A DNA stretch of 64,000 nucleotides from Streptomyces abyssomicinicus. Its GTDB lineage: Bacteria; Actinomycetota; Actinomycetes; Streptomycetales; Streptomycetaceae. The stretch covers positions 1,288,751 to 1,352,750 of the forward strand of contig NZ_BBZI01000005.1 in assembly GCF_008974245.1 (NCBI RefSeq), read 5' to 3'. The position numbers and the translations under genes were made by a program. This document shows positions 42,251 to 50,958 of the stretch, one piece after another (the stretch's first letter is position 1; each line of letters begins with the position of its first letter). Under the pieces are notes generated by a model, which had not been told where the DNA came from, did no database searches, and worked only from the letters and a program-made list of their open reading frames with translations.

Positions 42251-43594
42251 ATGCCCGTTGAAGACCCCAAGGAACACGACCCCTTCGAGGACCGGTTCGC
42301 CCGGGCCCTGCACGACGCCGGGGCGGGCTTCGAGACGCACCGCGATCTCGCGTCCGCCGGTGAGACCCGGGGCCGCGCCCTCGCGCTGCGCCGCCGGGCC
42401 GCCGTCCTCGCGGGGGCGGCGGCGGTGGCCTGTGCCGGCGTCGGCGGGGCCCTGCTGCTCCCCGGAGGAGGCACAGGCGCGGCGGACGGGCAGTCCGTGG
42501 CCGCCGCCTCGGCGGCCCCGTCGCCGGCCGCGGGCCAGGACGCCCCGTCCCCGGCCGCCGACGGACCCTCACCGGCCGCCGGCGGGTCCGGCGGGATCAC
42601 CGCAGAGGAGATGATCCGCACCCTCAAGTCCCTGCTTCCCGACGGGCGGATCAGCAAGGAGCAGGGGAGGGGCACCGACGACACACCCCCCTTGCCGTTC
42701 GCCCAGGTCGTCCACGACGACGGCAAGGGAGGAGGGGCGGTCGCCGTCAGCCTGCAACGCGTGGAACCGGGAAGCCCGCAGGCCCGCGAGACCACCACCT
42801 GCCCGGACAGGACCTTCGTCCCGCACGACGCGTGCCGGACCACCGAACTCGCCGACGGCTCGATGCTCATGATCTTCCAGGGGTACGAGTACCCGGACCG
42901 CCGGGCGGAGACGAAGTACTGGGCCGCGGAACTCGTCACCCCCGAGGGCGGGCACATCTCGGTGAGCGAGTGGAACGCCGAGGCACAGAAGGACGCCCCG
43001 GTCACCCGGCCGGAACCCCCGCTGTCCGTCAAGGAGTTGGAGAAACTGGCCACGGCCCCCGTCTGGCGCCCGCTCGCCGACGTCCTCGCCGAGGGGAAGA
43101 AGCCCCGGCCGGACGCTTCCCCGTCGACGGACGCGTCCCCGCCGGCGGACGCGGGCACGCCGCCCGAGGCGCTGGACGAGGGGCTGCGCAAGACCTTCGT
43201 CTCGCTGCTCCCCGACGGGCTCAAGGTGAAGAAGCAGGGTGGTCAGGCTTCCGACTACGCCTACCTGGTCGTCGACGACGGCCACGGGGCGAGCATGGTC
43301 CAGATCAACGTGCAGCCCGACATGTCCGACGTCGAAGGGCAGCTCTTCCGCGACGGAGTGGAGACGCTCCCCGACGGCACGAAGGTCGTGCAGCGGCAGG
43401 GCCCCGGCGAGAAGGGCGGGCAGGGCGTGGTGATGTGGACCGTCGACACCATCCGGCCCGACGGCATGCGGGTGGTGGTCAGCGCCTTCAACTCCGGCGC
43501 CCAGCACACGGCCGCGACGCGCGGGACGCCCGCGCTGACGATGGAACAGCTCCGGGCGATCGCCACCAGCCCCAAGTGGCGGGACCTGCTCTGA
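42251..43594 (+). CDS. membrane-anchored anti-sigma-like protein with duplicated outer domain
   Basis: A 447-residue protein downstream of the ECF sigma gene, with an AGGTG ribosome site. Residues 1-45 are cytoplasmic and could bind the sigma factor, 48-70 are one transmembrane helix, then there is an Ala/Pro/Ser-rich linker. The outer part contains two homologous modules (about 117-275 and 310-447). The shared pattern is T-x-x-SLLPDG...K-x-QG, ...VVxDDG, ...EGG/DGMxVxVSxxNxxAQ, ...ELExLATxPxWRxL. There is no zinc-binding ZAS motif. Sensing of an extracytoplasmic signal is inferred from topology. Confidence 0.82.
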   Translation: MPVEDPKEHDPFEDRFARALHDAGAGFETHRDLASAGETRGRALALRRRAAVLAGAAAVACAGVGGALLLPGGGTGAADGQSVAAASAAPSPAAGQDAPSPAADGPSPAAGGSGGITAEEMIRTLKSLLPDGRISKEQGRGTDDTPPLPFAQVVHDDGKGGGAVAVSLQRVEPGSPQARETTTCPDRTFVPHDACRTTELADGSMLMIFQGYEYPDRRAETKYWAAELVTPEGGHISVSEWNAEAQKDAPVTRPEPPLSVKELEKLATAPVWRPLADVLAEGKKPRPDASPSTDASPPADAGTPPEALDEGLRKTFVSLLPDGLKVKKQGGQASDYAYLVVDDGHGASMVQINVQPDMSDVEGQLFRDGVETLPDGTKVVQRQGPGEKGGQGVVMWTVDTIRPDGMRVVVSAFNSGAQHTAATRGTPALTMEQLRAIATSPKWRDLL

Positions 43595-43660
43595 GCCACG
43601 GCCCGGCCCCGGCGGCGGGCGCCGGTGGACGTCGCCGCCGCTCCCGCAGCCCCGCCGTGA

Positions 43661-43688
43661 CCCGGCGGCCGGTGTCACGGCCGCCGGG
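43661..43688. terminator. hairpin with the kinase stop codon in its loop
   Basis: An 11-bp perfect stem (43661-43671 with 43678-43688) and 6-nt loop; the loop contains the minus-strand TGA of the kinase gene. It separates convergent genes. Confidence 0.7.
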
Positions 43689-44352
43689 ACCGCGGAAGGG
43701 GCTCCAGCGGCCCCTCGACGGTGATCACCCGGTCGCAGGCATCCCGGGTGGCCGCCACCAGCCGCCCGTTGGGCCGGTCGTTGTCCGTCACCCGGGACCG
43801 GGCGAGCTCCGGACCGGAACCGGTCGCCGTGTGCCGGCCGTGCAGCCGTTCCTCGCGCACCGCGTCCGGTGCGTCCAGGAACCAGAGCGCGTCCAGGCAG
43901 GCGCGCGCCGAGAGCCACGGCCCCCGGGCGACGGCGAGGTAGTTCCCCTCGGTGACGACCAGCCGGACGGAGGGCTCCACCACGTGGAGCGCCGCCACCG
44001 GCTCGTGCAGGGTCCGCGAGTAACCCGGGGCGTACACCGGCCCCTCACCCGGCTCGCGGATCCGCCGCAGCAGCGCGGCGTACCCCCAGCCGTCGAAGCT
44101 CGGCTCGGAGCCCTTGCGGCCGGTCAGGCCCAGCCGGGCGAGCTGGGCGTTGGAGAGGTGGAAACCGTCCATCGGCACGTAGGCCGTGCTCCCCGGACCC
44201 AGCCGCTCCCCGGCGGCCGCCACCAGGTACTCAGCGAGCGTGGACTTCCCGGCGCCCGGCGCCCCGGCGATGCCGAGGATCACCCGCCCCGTGGTCGCCT
44301 CCGTCAGGGTCAGCGTCTCCCGCAGCAGCGTCGTGGCGTCCATGCCCGCCAT
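43675..44352 (-). CDS. nucleoside/nucleotide kinase-family P-loop protein
   Basis: A 225-residue uridine-kinase/pantothenate-kinase-like protein. Walker A is GIAGAPGAGKSTLAEYL. The substrate-binding PMDGFHLSNAQL and the LVVTEGNYLA Walker-B-like strand are typical of the YggC/fructose-kinase-like group. Start is ATG 44352 (or 44343). The substrate is unknown; a cytosolic small-molecule kinase. Confidence 0.86.
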   Translation of the reverse strand: MAGMDATTLLRETLTLTEATTGRVILGIAGAPGAGKSTLAEYLVAAAGERLGPGSTAYVPMDGFHLSNAQLARLGLTGRKGSEPSFDGWGYAALLRRIREPGEGPVYAPGYSRTLHEPVAALHVVEPSVRLVVTEGNYLAVARGPWLSARACLDALWFLDAPDAVREERLHGRHTATGSGPELARSRVTDNDRPNGRLVAATRDACDRVITVEGPLEPLPRSRRP

Positions 44353-44503
44353 CGCACCACGTCCGGGGGCCGGCCCGCACCACCCCTGTGACCCAGCTCT
44401 CCCCGAATCGGCCGGTCCGCACCGCCCGCCGTGGGGAAGGATCTTGCCCGTGACCCCGGACGTGCGATCGTGCGCGGACGGTACGGCAGGACAGGGAGCG
44501 GCC

Positions 44504-45283
44504 ATGGAACGGAACACCCCGGACTTCGGGCTCACCGCACAGGACTACGGGCGCCACCGCGCCGGATTCCCGCCGGAGCTGATCACCCGGCTGGCCCGGC
44601 ACGGCGTCGAGGCGTCCGGCCGCGATGTCCTCGACCTCGGCACCGGCACCGGCAGCCTCGCCCGGCTCTTCGCCCTGGCGGGCGCGCGCGTCACCGGCGT
44701 GGACCCCGCGGCGCCCCTGCTCGACCAGGCCCGCCGGCTGGACGCCGAGGCGGGGGTGACGGCCGAGTACCGGGTGGGCACCGCCGAGGAGACCGGACTT
44801 CCCGGCGCCCGCTTCGACGTCGTCACGGCCGGTCAGTGCTGGCACTGGTTCGACGCGCCCAGGGCCGCCGCGGAGGTCCGGCGGCTGCTGCGCCCCGGCG
44901 GCAGCTTGGTGATCGCGCACTTCGACTGGCTGCCGCTGCCGGGCAACGTGGTCAGCGCCACGGAGGAGCTGATCCTGGCCCACAACCCGGCATGGTCCAT
45001 GGGCGGCGGCACCGGCCTCCATCCGCGGTGGCTGACGGACCTGGCCACGGCCGGCTTCGGCGGCATCGAGACGTTCTCCTTCGACGTCGACGTGCCCTAC
45101 ACGCCGCAGGACTGGGTGGGCCGCATCCGCGCCAGCGCCGGCGTGGGCGCGAGCCTCCCGGAGGAGGAGGTGCGGACCTTCTCCGACGAGCTCACGGCGG
45201 TGCTGCGCGACACGTTCCCCGGCGACCCGCTCGGCATCCCGCACCGCACCTGGGCGGTCACGGCCCGGGCGCCCGGCGCCTGA
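44504..45283 (+). CDS. class I SAM-dependent methyltransferase
   Basis: A 259-residue methyltransferase. Motif I is VLDLGTGTGSLA, then VTGVDPAAPLL and the post-II DVVTAGQCWHWFD, a signature of the UbiE/Tam-like group in actinobacteria. Start ATG 44504 with GGGAG upstream. It is divergent from the kinase gene. The acceptor is unknown. Confidence 0.88.
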   Translation: MERNTPDFGLTAQDYGRHRAGFPPELITRLARHGVEASGRDVLDLGTGTGSLARLFALAGARVTGVDPAAPLLDQARRLDAEAGVTAEYRVGTAEETGLPGARFDVVTAGQCWHWFDAPRAAAEVRRLLRPGGSLVIAHFDWLPLPGNVVSATEELILAHNPAWSMGGGTGLHPRWLTDLATAGFGGIETFSFDVDVPYTPQDWVGRIRASAGVGASLPEEEVRTFSDELTAVLRDTFPGDPLGIPHRTWAVTARAPGA

Positions 45284-45314
45284 CCCCGGCCGGAACGCGT
45301 CCGCACGGGGCCGT

Positions 45315-46409
45315 TCACCGGCTGACGGTCCCGCGCGGAGGCCGGAACGCCCACCGCGTCCGCGGTTCCACCACCGGCCGGAACAGCCTCCGCACCGGCG
45401 CCGTGCACAGCGCGGTGACCACCAGCGCGCCCAGCAGCGTCACCGCGACGAGACCCGGCAGGCCGTACGGCCGCAGCAGGTCGTGGAAGCCGGTGCGGGC
45501 GAGGGCCTTCATGACGAAGCCGTGCAGCAGATAGCCGTACAGGGTGCCCGTGCCGAGGGCGGTGAACCAGGTCCGGCGGGCCGGCACCCAGGCGAGGAAG
45601 CAGATCACCAGCGCCACCCCGACGGCGAACAGCAGCAGGGTCACCACCGGACCCGCCCACCAGCGCATGCCCAACTGCTGGGCGGCGCTGCTGTGGTAGA
45701 GCCAGGCGTAGGACACCCGGGGCACCGCCCAGTACGCCGCCGCCAGGCCCAGCAGCGCCACCGGCACCGACAGCGCCCGGACCGCGGGGCGCCGCACCAG
45801 CGCGAAGTGGTCCGGTCGCAGACACAGCCCGAGGACGAAGTACGGCAGGAACTGCAGCACCCGCTGGAGGTCCAGGTCCTCGCCGATCGAGGGCGAGAGG
45901 CTCGCGAGCATCGCCACGACCAGCGCCACCGCCAGGGGCCACCGCAGCGACCGCCACAGCGGCGCGGTCAGCCGCCAGACGAACAGCGCGGCCAGGAACC
46001 ACGTCACGTAGGTGGGGTCGAGCAGGGTGACGGGCCGCTGCGGGTCGTCGTCGCTCCAGCGGGTGAACAGCGCGTACGCCGTCTCGAAGAGGACGTACGG
46101 CACGACGAAGCAGGTGACCAGACGCCGGACCCGGCCGGGAGATGCGTCGAAGGACCGGGAGAAGAAGCCGGACACGACGATGAACGCGGGCATGTGGAAG
46201 GCGTAGACGAAGACGTACAGGGCCAGCAGCCCGCGGTCGCCCGGCAGCAGCGGCTCCCAGATGTGGCCGACCGCCACCAGGAGGATCGCCAGGTACTTCG
46301 CGTTGTCGAAGAACGCGTCACGGGCCCCCGAGGGGTCGCCGGGCCCGGGGGAGGACTCCGCCCTGTCCGGTCCGCCCGGCCGGTGAGCGCTTTCTGTCGC
46401 CGTTGACAT
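45315..46409 (-). CDS. acyltransferase 3 family membrane protein
   Basis: A 364-residue polytopic protein with about ten transmembrane helices and the acyltransferase-3 N-terminal signature DNAKYLAILLVAVGHIWEP, whose His is the catalytic candidate, then YAFHMPAFIVVSGFF. Such proteins O-acylate extracellular glycans, lipids or antibiotics. It resembles the fucose-4-O-acetylase-like branch. Start ATG 46409 (MSTATES); an in-frame upstream ATG exists 11 codons earlier. Confidence 0.88.
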   Translation of the reverse strand: MSTATESAHRPGGPDRAESSPGPGDPSGARDAFFDNAKYLAILLVAVGHIWEPLLPGDRGLLALYVFVYAFHMPAFIVVSGFFSRSFDASPGRVRRLVTCFVVPYVLFETAYALFTRWSDDDPQRPVTLLDPTYVTWFLAALFVWRLTAPLWRSLRWPLAVALVVAMLASLSPSIGEDLDLQRVLQFLPYFVLGLCLRPDHFALVRRPAVRALSVPVALLGLAAAYWAVPRVSYAWLYHSSAAQQLGMRWWAGPVVTLLLFAVGVALVICFLAWVPARRTWFTALGTGTLYGYLLHGFVMKALARTGFHDLLRPYGLPGLVAVTLLGALVVTALCTAPVRRLFRPVVEPRTRWAFRPPRGTVSR

Positions 46410-46515
46410 GGGCAAGCGCCTCACCGGAAGCGCGGAGGGCAAACCTCCGCAGCGGTGGTTCGGCCGACTTCACCCGGCCGGAGCAACCTGCGTGAACGCT
46501 GTCAACGTCCCGTCG

Positions 46516-46545
46516 TTGTCGACCCGCCGGAGTGCTGTGTACGGT
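46516..46545 (+). promoter_or_regulatory. putative promoter giving a leaderless methylase mRNA
   Basis: TTGTCG (46516-46521), an 18-bp spacer and TACGGT (46540-46545). Seven bases separate the -10 box from ATG 46553, so transcription would start at the A of the start codon. No Shine-Dalgarno is visible. Confidence 0.55.
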
Positions 46546-46552
46546 GTGGGTC

Positions 46553-48214
46553 ATGACTGAGAGCGCTGGGAGCCAGACGTCGGGAGCGTTGGTGACCGGC
46601 TCGGAGATCGCCCGTCTCGCAGGCGTCACCCGCGCCGCCGTCTCCAACTGGCGACGGCGCTACGACGACTTCCCCGAACCGGCCGGGGGCGGACCCAACA
46701 GCCCGCTCTTCGACCTGGCCGAGGTCCGCTCCTGGCTCGAACGGCAGCGCAAGGGACAGGACGTCTCCGAGGAGGTCAGGCTCTGGCAGACGCTCCGCGG
46801 AGCCTACGGCGACGACATGATCGGTGCTCTCGCCGACGCCGCCGCGCACGTCGACGACCCCGATGCCGTCACCCCCCTCCCCGAGGAGGCCGTGCGGCTC
46901 GTCGCCCAGCTCCTCGAACGCGGCTCCTCCGCGGAACTGGTCACCGGCCTCGCCGAGCGCTTCACCGACTCGGTCCGCCGCGCCGCCTCCGACCAGGTCA
47001 CCACCGCCCGGGTGGTACGGGCCGTGCGTCACTTCGCGGGCCGGGTCGCCAAGGACGCGGTGATCTTCGACCCGGCCTGCGGCATCGGCACGCTGCTGCT
47101 GCGCGTCGGTCCCGAGCACGGGCCGCGGCGCCACGGGCAGGAGATCGACCCCGACAGCGCGCGCTTCGCCCGGCTGCGCGCCGGCCTCACCGGCCGCGAC
47201 GGTGTCGACGTCGCGGTCGGCGACTCGCTGCGCGAGGACCGGCTGCCCGATCTCAAGGCCGACCTGGTGGTCTGCGACCCGCCCGTCGGGGACACCGACT
47301 GGGGCCGCGAGCAGCTCCTCCTGGACCGCCGCTGGGAACTGGGCACGCCCTCGCGGGCGGAGAGCGAACTCGCCTGGCTCCAGCACGCGTACGCGCACAC
47401 CGCACCCGGCGGCCGGGTGCTGATGGTGATGCCCGCCTCGGTCGCCTACCGCAAGGCGGGCCGCCGCATCCGCGCCGAACTGGTCCGCCGGGGCATCCTC
47501 GCCCAGGTCGTCGCGCTGGCCCCCGGCACCGCCGCCTCGCACGCCCAGCCCGTCCACCTCTGGCACCTGCGCCGGCCGACCGGGCCCGGGGACGCCGCCA
47601 CCGCCGTCCGGATGGTCGACCTGACCGACAACGACCCGGACGGTCCCCTGGAACCCGGGCCCGCGCAGGCCGCCGACATCGCCCTGATCGACCTGCTCGA
47701 CGACAGCGTGGACCTCACCCCCGGGCGTCACGTGGAGGACTCGACCCGGGACTTCGCCGTCGAGTACCGGGCCCTGCGGGAACAGCTCGACGAGCGGCTG
47801 GAGCGGCTCGCGCGGCTGCTCCCCGCGCTCGCGGAGGGCCGGGGACCGGGCTCGCTGGACGGCTCCACCGTGAGCGTCGCCGAGCTGGCGCGGGCGGGGC
47901 TGGTCACCCAGGGCGGGGAGGAACCCGTCTCGGCCAGCGACCAGCTCGACACCGATTACCTCCGCGGGTTCCTGCGTGCCTCGGCCAACGTCCGGCGGTC
48001 GACCTCGCTGAGCGGGACGTTCCGTCTCGACGGGCGGGGGGCGCGGGTGCCGCAGATGGACATCGAGGAACAGCGGCGCTACGGAGCGGCGTTCAGCAGG
48101 CTGCGGGAGTTCGAGGCGTGCGCCCGCGAGGTCGCCGACCTCACGCGGCGGATCGCCGAACTCGCGGGCGAGGGCCTGGGCAACGGGGCGCTGGCCCCCG
48201 GGCCCGACGACTGA
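46553..48214 (+). CDS. solitary N-6 DNA methylase-like protein with N-terminal HTH
   Basis: A 553-residue protein. Residues about 15-70 are a MerR/AlpA-like DNA-binding helix-turn-helix ([22 protein letters not shown]). The core resembles HsdM-type adenine methylases: SAM motif [13 protein letters not shown], then an acidic GQEIDP loop. The catalytic motif reads VCDPPVGD, where active enzymes have (N/D)PP(F/Y/W). No restriction or specificity subunit gene flanks it. It could be an orphan methylase, a regulator built on the methylase fold or a defence relic. The start is ATG 46553, apparently leaderless. Confidence 0.87.
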   Translation: MTESAGSQTSGALVTGSEIARLAGVTRAAVSNWRRRYDDFPEPAGGGPNSPLFDLAEVRSWLERQRKGQDVSEEVRLWQTLRGAYGDDMIGALADAAAHVDDPDAVTPLPEEAVRLVAQLLERGSSAELVTGLAERFTDSVRRAASDQVTTARVVRAVRHFAGRVAKDAVIFDPACGIGTLLLRVGPEHGPRRHGQEIDPDSARFARLRAGLTGRDGVDVAVGDSLREDRLPDLKADLVVCDPPVGDTDWGREQLLLDRRWELGTPSRAESELAWLQHAYAHTAPGGRVLMVMPASVAYRKAGRRIRAELVRRGILAQVVALAPGTAASHAQPVHLWHLRRPTGPGDAATAVRMVDLTDNDPDGPLEPGPAQAADIALIDLLDDSVDLTPGRHVEDSTRDFAVEYRALREQLDERLERLARLLPALAEGRGPGSLDGSTVSVAELARAGLVTQGGEEPVSASDQLDTDYLRGFLRASANVRRSTSLSGTFRLDGRGARVPQMDIEEQRRYGAAFSRLREFEACAREVADLTRRIAELAGEGLGNGALAPGPDD

Positions 48215-48263
48215 CACGGGGGCGGCCCCGGACCGCTGGAGGGCGTTCCGGGGCCGACCCGTG
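48215..48263. terminator. hairpin between methylase and collagen-like genes
   Basis: A 10-bp inner stem (48223-48232 with 48247-48256) plus outer CACGGG/CCCGTG arms, located between convergent genes directly after the methylase stop. Confidence 0.7.
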
Positions 48264-48314
48264 GAGATGTGCCGCGCTCCGTCCTCCCCCGGCGTCCCGG
48301 GGAGGGGCCTCCCG

Positions 48315-49106
48315 TCAGGCGGTGGGAGTGAGGGGCAGGCAGATGGCGTTCACCGTGAAGTCCACGGCCTCGTCGCCGGTGTTCCGCACCGTACCGGTCC
48401 AGCCGTTCGCGCCGTCCGGGGTCGACTCGAGCACCGTGACGACGGAAAGCAGCGAGTCGTCCACGGTGACGCCGCCACCGGTGAGCGTGCTGCCGGCCGG
48501 GCAGGTGGCCGTCTCCGTCCCGGTGGACGTGGCGGCCGCGCTGCCCGTCTCGACCTCGAGGAAGGTCGGGATCACCTCGCCGGGCTCTCCGGGCTCGCCG
48601 GGCTCTCCCTGTTCGCCCTGCTCTCCCTGTTCGCCCTGCTCTCCCTGGGGCCCCTGCTCTCCCTGTTCGCCCTGCTCTCCCTGTTCCCCTTGCTCTCCCT
48701 GGGGCCCCTGCTCTCCCTGTTCTCCCTGCTCTCCGGGCGGACCCGCGGGACCGGTGGCGCCGTCCTCGCCGTCCTCACCGGGCGGGCCCGCCGGTCCGAC
48801 CGGGCCCTGCGGGCCCTCGGGACCGGCCGGACCTGCCGCCCCTGCCGGACCTGCCGGACCCGCCGGGCCCGGCTCGCCCTGCGGCCCGGCGGGTCCGGGC
48901 TGACCCTGCGGACCCGCCGGCCCGGCCTGGCCGTGCCCACCGTGTCCGCCGTGCCCGCCCTCGCACGAGTGCTGGCACCCGTGCGACACGGACCGCTGGC
49001 CGTCGGCCTCCGCGGCCTGGACCTGAGGCGCCACGGCGCCGGAGATGAGGGCCGCCGTCAGGGCGGGCAGGCCGACGTGGCAGAGCCGGCGTATCGACTT
49101 CTTCAA
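48315..49106 (-). CDS. secreted collagen-like protein
   Basis: A 263-residue exported protein. Start is TTG 49106 with GGGAG five bases upstream. The signal peptide runs to about residue 31, followed by a Cys/His cluster ([11 protein letters not shown]) and 43 uninterrupted Gly-X-Y triplets (residues 50-178). The triplet order is three GGH, Pro-rich GPA/GPQ triplets, then long runs of GEQ with GPQ interspersed. A ~85-residue beta-rich globular domain with two cysteines closes the chain. There is no LPXTG or other anchor. Acidic GEQ triplets without basic partners suggest homotrimers stabilised by Gln or by the flanking domain. Function could be spore/hyphal surface or adhesion. Confidence 0.9.
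   Translation of the reverse strand: MKKSIRRLCHVGLPALTAALISGAVAPQVQAAEADGQRSVSHGCQHSCEGGHGGHGGHGQAGPAGPQGQPGPAGPQGEPGPAGPAGPAGAAGPAGPEGPQGPVGPAGPPGEDGEDGATGPAGPPGEQGEQGEQGPQGEQGEQGEQGEQGEQGPQGEQGEQGEQGEQGEPGEPGEPGEVIPTFLEVETGSAAATSTGTETATCPAGSTLTGGGVTVDDSLLSVVTVLESTPDGANGWTGTVRNTGDEAVDFTVNAICLPLTPTA
48590..48735. repeat. 9-bp-phased coding repeat (GEQ/GPQ triplets)
   Basis: The collagen segment is encoded by near-identical 9-bp units (ctctccctg, ttcgccctg on the plus strand). This makes the array prone to length change by slippage in multiples of one triplet. Confidence 0.8.
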
Positions 49107-49414
49107 GGTTGCTCCCGATGAGGTGAAGGGCCGGGCGCGGGGTACACGCCGAGCGGTTCGCGCCGGGCCTGATCGACGTCACCGATCCCAGCACGCGCGC
49201 CGCCCTGCCGCCCGGCGGGAACACTCCTGCGGGCTAGCACCACCGGGAACGTCATCCGGACGGCCGTGTGTCGAACCGGACGGGGACTCCTTCCGCGTGC
49301 TACCGCGTGTCGGAGGGTTCCCGGGGCAGGAGGTCCCGGGGCGGGAGGGTTGCGGAGCCCGAGCCCCCGGATGGCAGGATCGCCGCACCAGTCCGGTGGA
49401 CCAGGGGGAGTTCC
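49107..49414. other. 308-bp divergent gap
   Basis: Contains the upstream regions of the collagen-like gene (minus) and the gene at 49415 (plus). I see no gene, no tRNA and no strong promoter. A TAGCAC/TGTACC-like -10 candidate occurs on the collagen side but lacks a good -35. Confidence 0.5.
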
Positions 49415-49768
49415 ATGGAGCACAGGCCCGACCCGATCCAGATCATCACCCGCCCCAGCACCTCGGTGGCCGAGGACCGGATACAGGCGCTGGGAGCCTG
49501 GGTGCACGCCGCCCGGCGTGCCGGATGGCGGGTCGATCCCGTTGACCAGCCGGTGGACTGGCCGGCCGGTGAGTGCGGGCTGGTCGACATCGAGGGACTG
49601 CGCTACCTGCTCCGGATCGGCCTGCGGGGACGCACCCGCGCGGTGCTGCTGCCCGCCGGTCAGGCGGGGCCGGGTACGGCCGGACTCCCCGCCCAGGACC
49701 GTGCGATCGCCTCCCGGCCGGTCCTCCAGCTCACCACCTGGGCCGAACCCGTCCTCGCCGAGGGCTGA
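49415..49768 (+). CDS. conserved hypothetical protein
   Basis: A 117-residue protein, start ATG 49415 with GGGGAG seven bases upstream. It is hydrophilic at the N-terminus, has a VDIEGLRYLLRIGLRGRTRAVLLP segment that looks like a beta hairpin, and has no signal peptide or membrane helix. I do not recognise a family; it looks like a small soluble Streptomyces protein. Codon usage agrees with a real gene. Confidence 0.65.
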   Translation: MEHRPDPIQIITRPSTSVAEDRIQALGAWVHAARRAGWRVDPVDQPVDWPAGECGLVDIEGLRYLLRIGLRGRTRAVLLPAGQAGPGTAGLPAQDRAIASRPVLQLTTWAEPVLAEG

Positions 49769-49786
49769 GAGGGGCGCTCGGTCGGC

Positions 49787-50422
49787 CTACGGCCGCCCGG
49801 CCCCGGAGCACCACGGCTCCACCACCGACCGCAGGTCCCGCGGGGACCGGTAGCGCACGGTGGACATCCCCAGTGCCGCGGCGGCCTCCACGTTCTCGTC
49901 CCGGTCGTCCACGAACAGGCAGCGGTCACAGGACACGCCGGCCAGCCCGGCGGCGATCTCGTAGATCTCGCGGGCGGGCTTGGCCACGCCCAGCCACGCG
50001 CTGCCGACGACATGGTGGGCCAGGTCCGCGATCCCCATCGTCCGCAGGTCGCGGTCGAGTTCGGCCGTCGCGTTGGTGACCAGGACGAGCGGCATCACCT
50101 CGCGTATCCGCCGCAACGTCCCCACCACCTCGGGATCCGCGCGGAACGGCGCGTCGGCCATGGCCCTCGCGAGTTCACCGGCCCGTGCGGGCGGCACGTA
50201 GGCGCTCATCCGCCCCGCCACGGCCTCCCGCCACTCGTCGACGCCGATGTGGCCGAGCAGCAGCGGCAGGTCGAGTTCCGGCGCGTAGGCCACCGACGCG
50301 GTGAGGCCCTCCGCGAGCCCCGAGGCCCGCTCCAGCGCGGCGAGCGCCGAGAAGTCGTAGAAGCGGACGACGTTGTCGAGGTCGCAGAGAACGGCGTCGA
50401 AGGCGCGGGTCGCAGGCGTCAC
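49787..50422 (-). CDS. HAD-superfamily hydrolase
   Basis: A 211-residue HAD phosphatase (IA-like). Motif I is AVLCDLDNVV (nucleophile Asp and general acid Asp), motif II LVLVTNAT, motif III Lys in VAKPAREIYE and motif IV FVDDRDENVEAA. It resembles haloacid-dehalogenase-like phosphatases such as YihX. Start GTG 50422. The substrate is unknown. Confidence 0.87.
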   Translation of the reverse strand: MTPATRAFDAVLCDLDNVVRFYDFSALAALERASGLAEGLTASVAYAPELDLPLLLGHIGVDEWREAVAGRMSAYVPPARAGELARAMADAPFRADPEVVGTLRRIREVMPLVLVTNATAELDRDLRTMGIADLAHHVVGSAWLGVAKPAREIYEIAAGLAGVSCDRCLFVDDRDENVEAAAALGMSTVRYRSPRDLRSVVEPWCSGAGRP

Positions 50423-50619
50423 CGCCCTTGCATACCACGGCCGTTCCGACCCGTGCCCCGGCGTGTCCCCCCCCAGGTCACGCCGGGGCCGGTCGGCCCT
50501 GGGAATCCCCCCGGATCCCATGAATCCCCCCGGGATCCCCCCTCAGGCCCCCGAGGCGCACCGGTACGTCCCCCCGACGAAGCGGTGCGTCGGAAGGAGA
50601 CGCTACACGATTGTGTTCG

Positions 50620-50656
50620 TGTTGGCCAGCGCAACATGTCGTTGACATCGTCAACA
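50620..50656. promoter_or_regulatory. two GTTG-N7-CAAC palindromes, 20 bp apart
   Basis: GTTGGCCAGCGCAAC (50621-50635) and GTTGACATCGTCAAC (50641-50655) have the same GTTG-N7-CAAC frame and a centre spacing of exactly 20 bp, about two helical turns. The second site contains a consensus TTGACA. It looks like a double operator for a dimeric regulator, about 300 bp upstream of rmlA and 200 bp upstream of the HAD gene. Confidence 0.55.
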
Positions 50657-50945
50657 AGGCGTATCGGATCCGTCGACCCGCATGCGGTGACGGAATGGTG
50701 GGAACACGGCCCGGGGTGATCGACCGCCGAGCGGTGGAGAAGGTTGTACGGGGATCAGGAAAAAATCTCACCGCCCGGGCGGCCGGACCCCGGGTGGCCG
50801 GACTCCCCGGCGGCGGGACCACGCCGGTCCTGCCTGACGCCTGGTCAGCGGGCGGGCGCCGCGCTCGTGTCGGCCCGCTGTCACGCGGAAGCGGGAAATG
50901 ATCGTCGCATCGTCCGGTCTGGCGTCCGTTGCGCACCGACGCGGC

Positions 50946-50951
50946 TAGGGT
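50946..50951 (+). promoter_or_regulatory. rmlA -10 box, probable leaderless start
   Basis: TAGGGT ends seven bases before ATG 50959, which has no clear Shine-Dalgarno. This spacing is typical of leaderless Streptomyces mRNAs. No good -35 hexamer is seen. Confidence 0.45.
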
Positions 50952-50958
50952 GGGACGA

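Larger units (their letters stand above)
50423..50958. other. 536-bp divergent regulatory region
   Basis: Upstream region of the HAD gene (minus) and rmlA (plus). It holds the paired palindromes at 50620-50656, an A-rich patch near 50760 and the rmlA -10 box. A plus-strand frame at 50611-50901 lacks coding character and is not called. Confidence 0.6.

Noticed and set aside
50611..50901. Small gene between the HAD and rmlA genes
   Set aside because: No ribosome site, poor codon bias, no recognised motif; the region contains palindromes instead.
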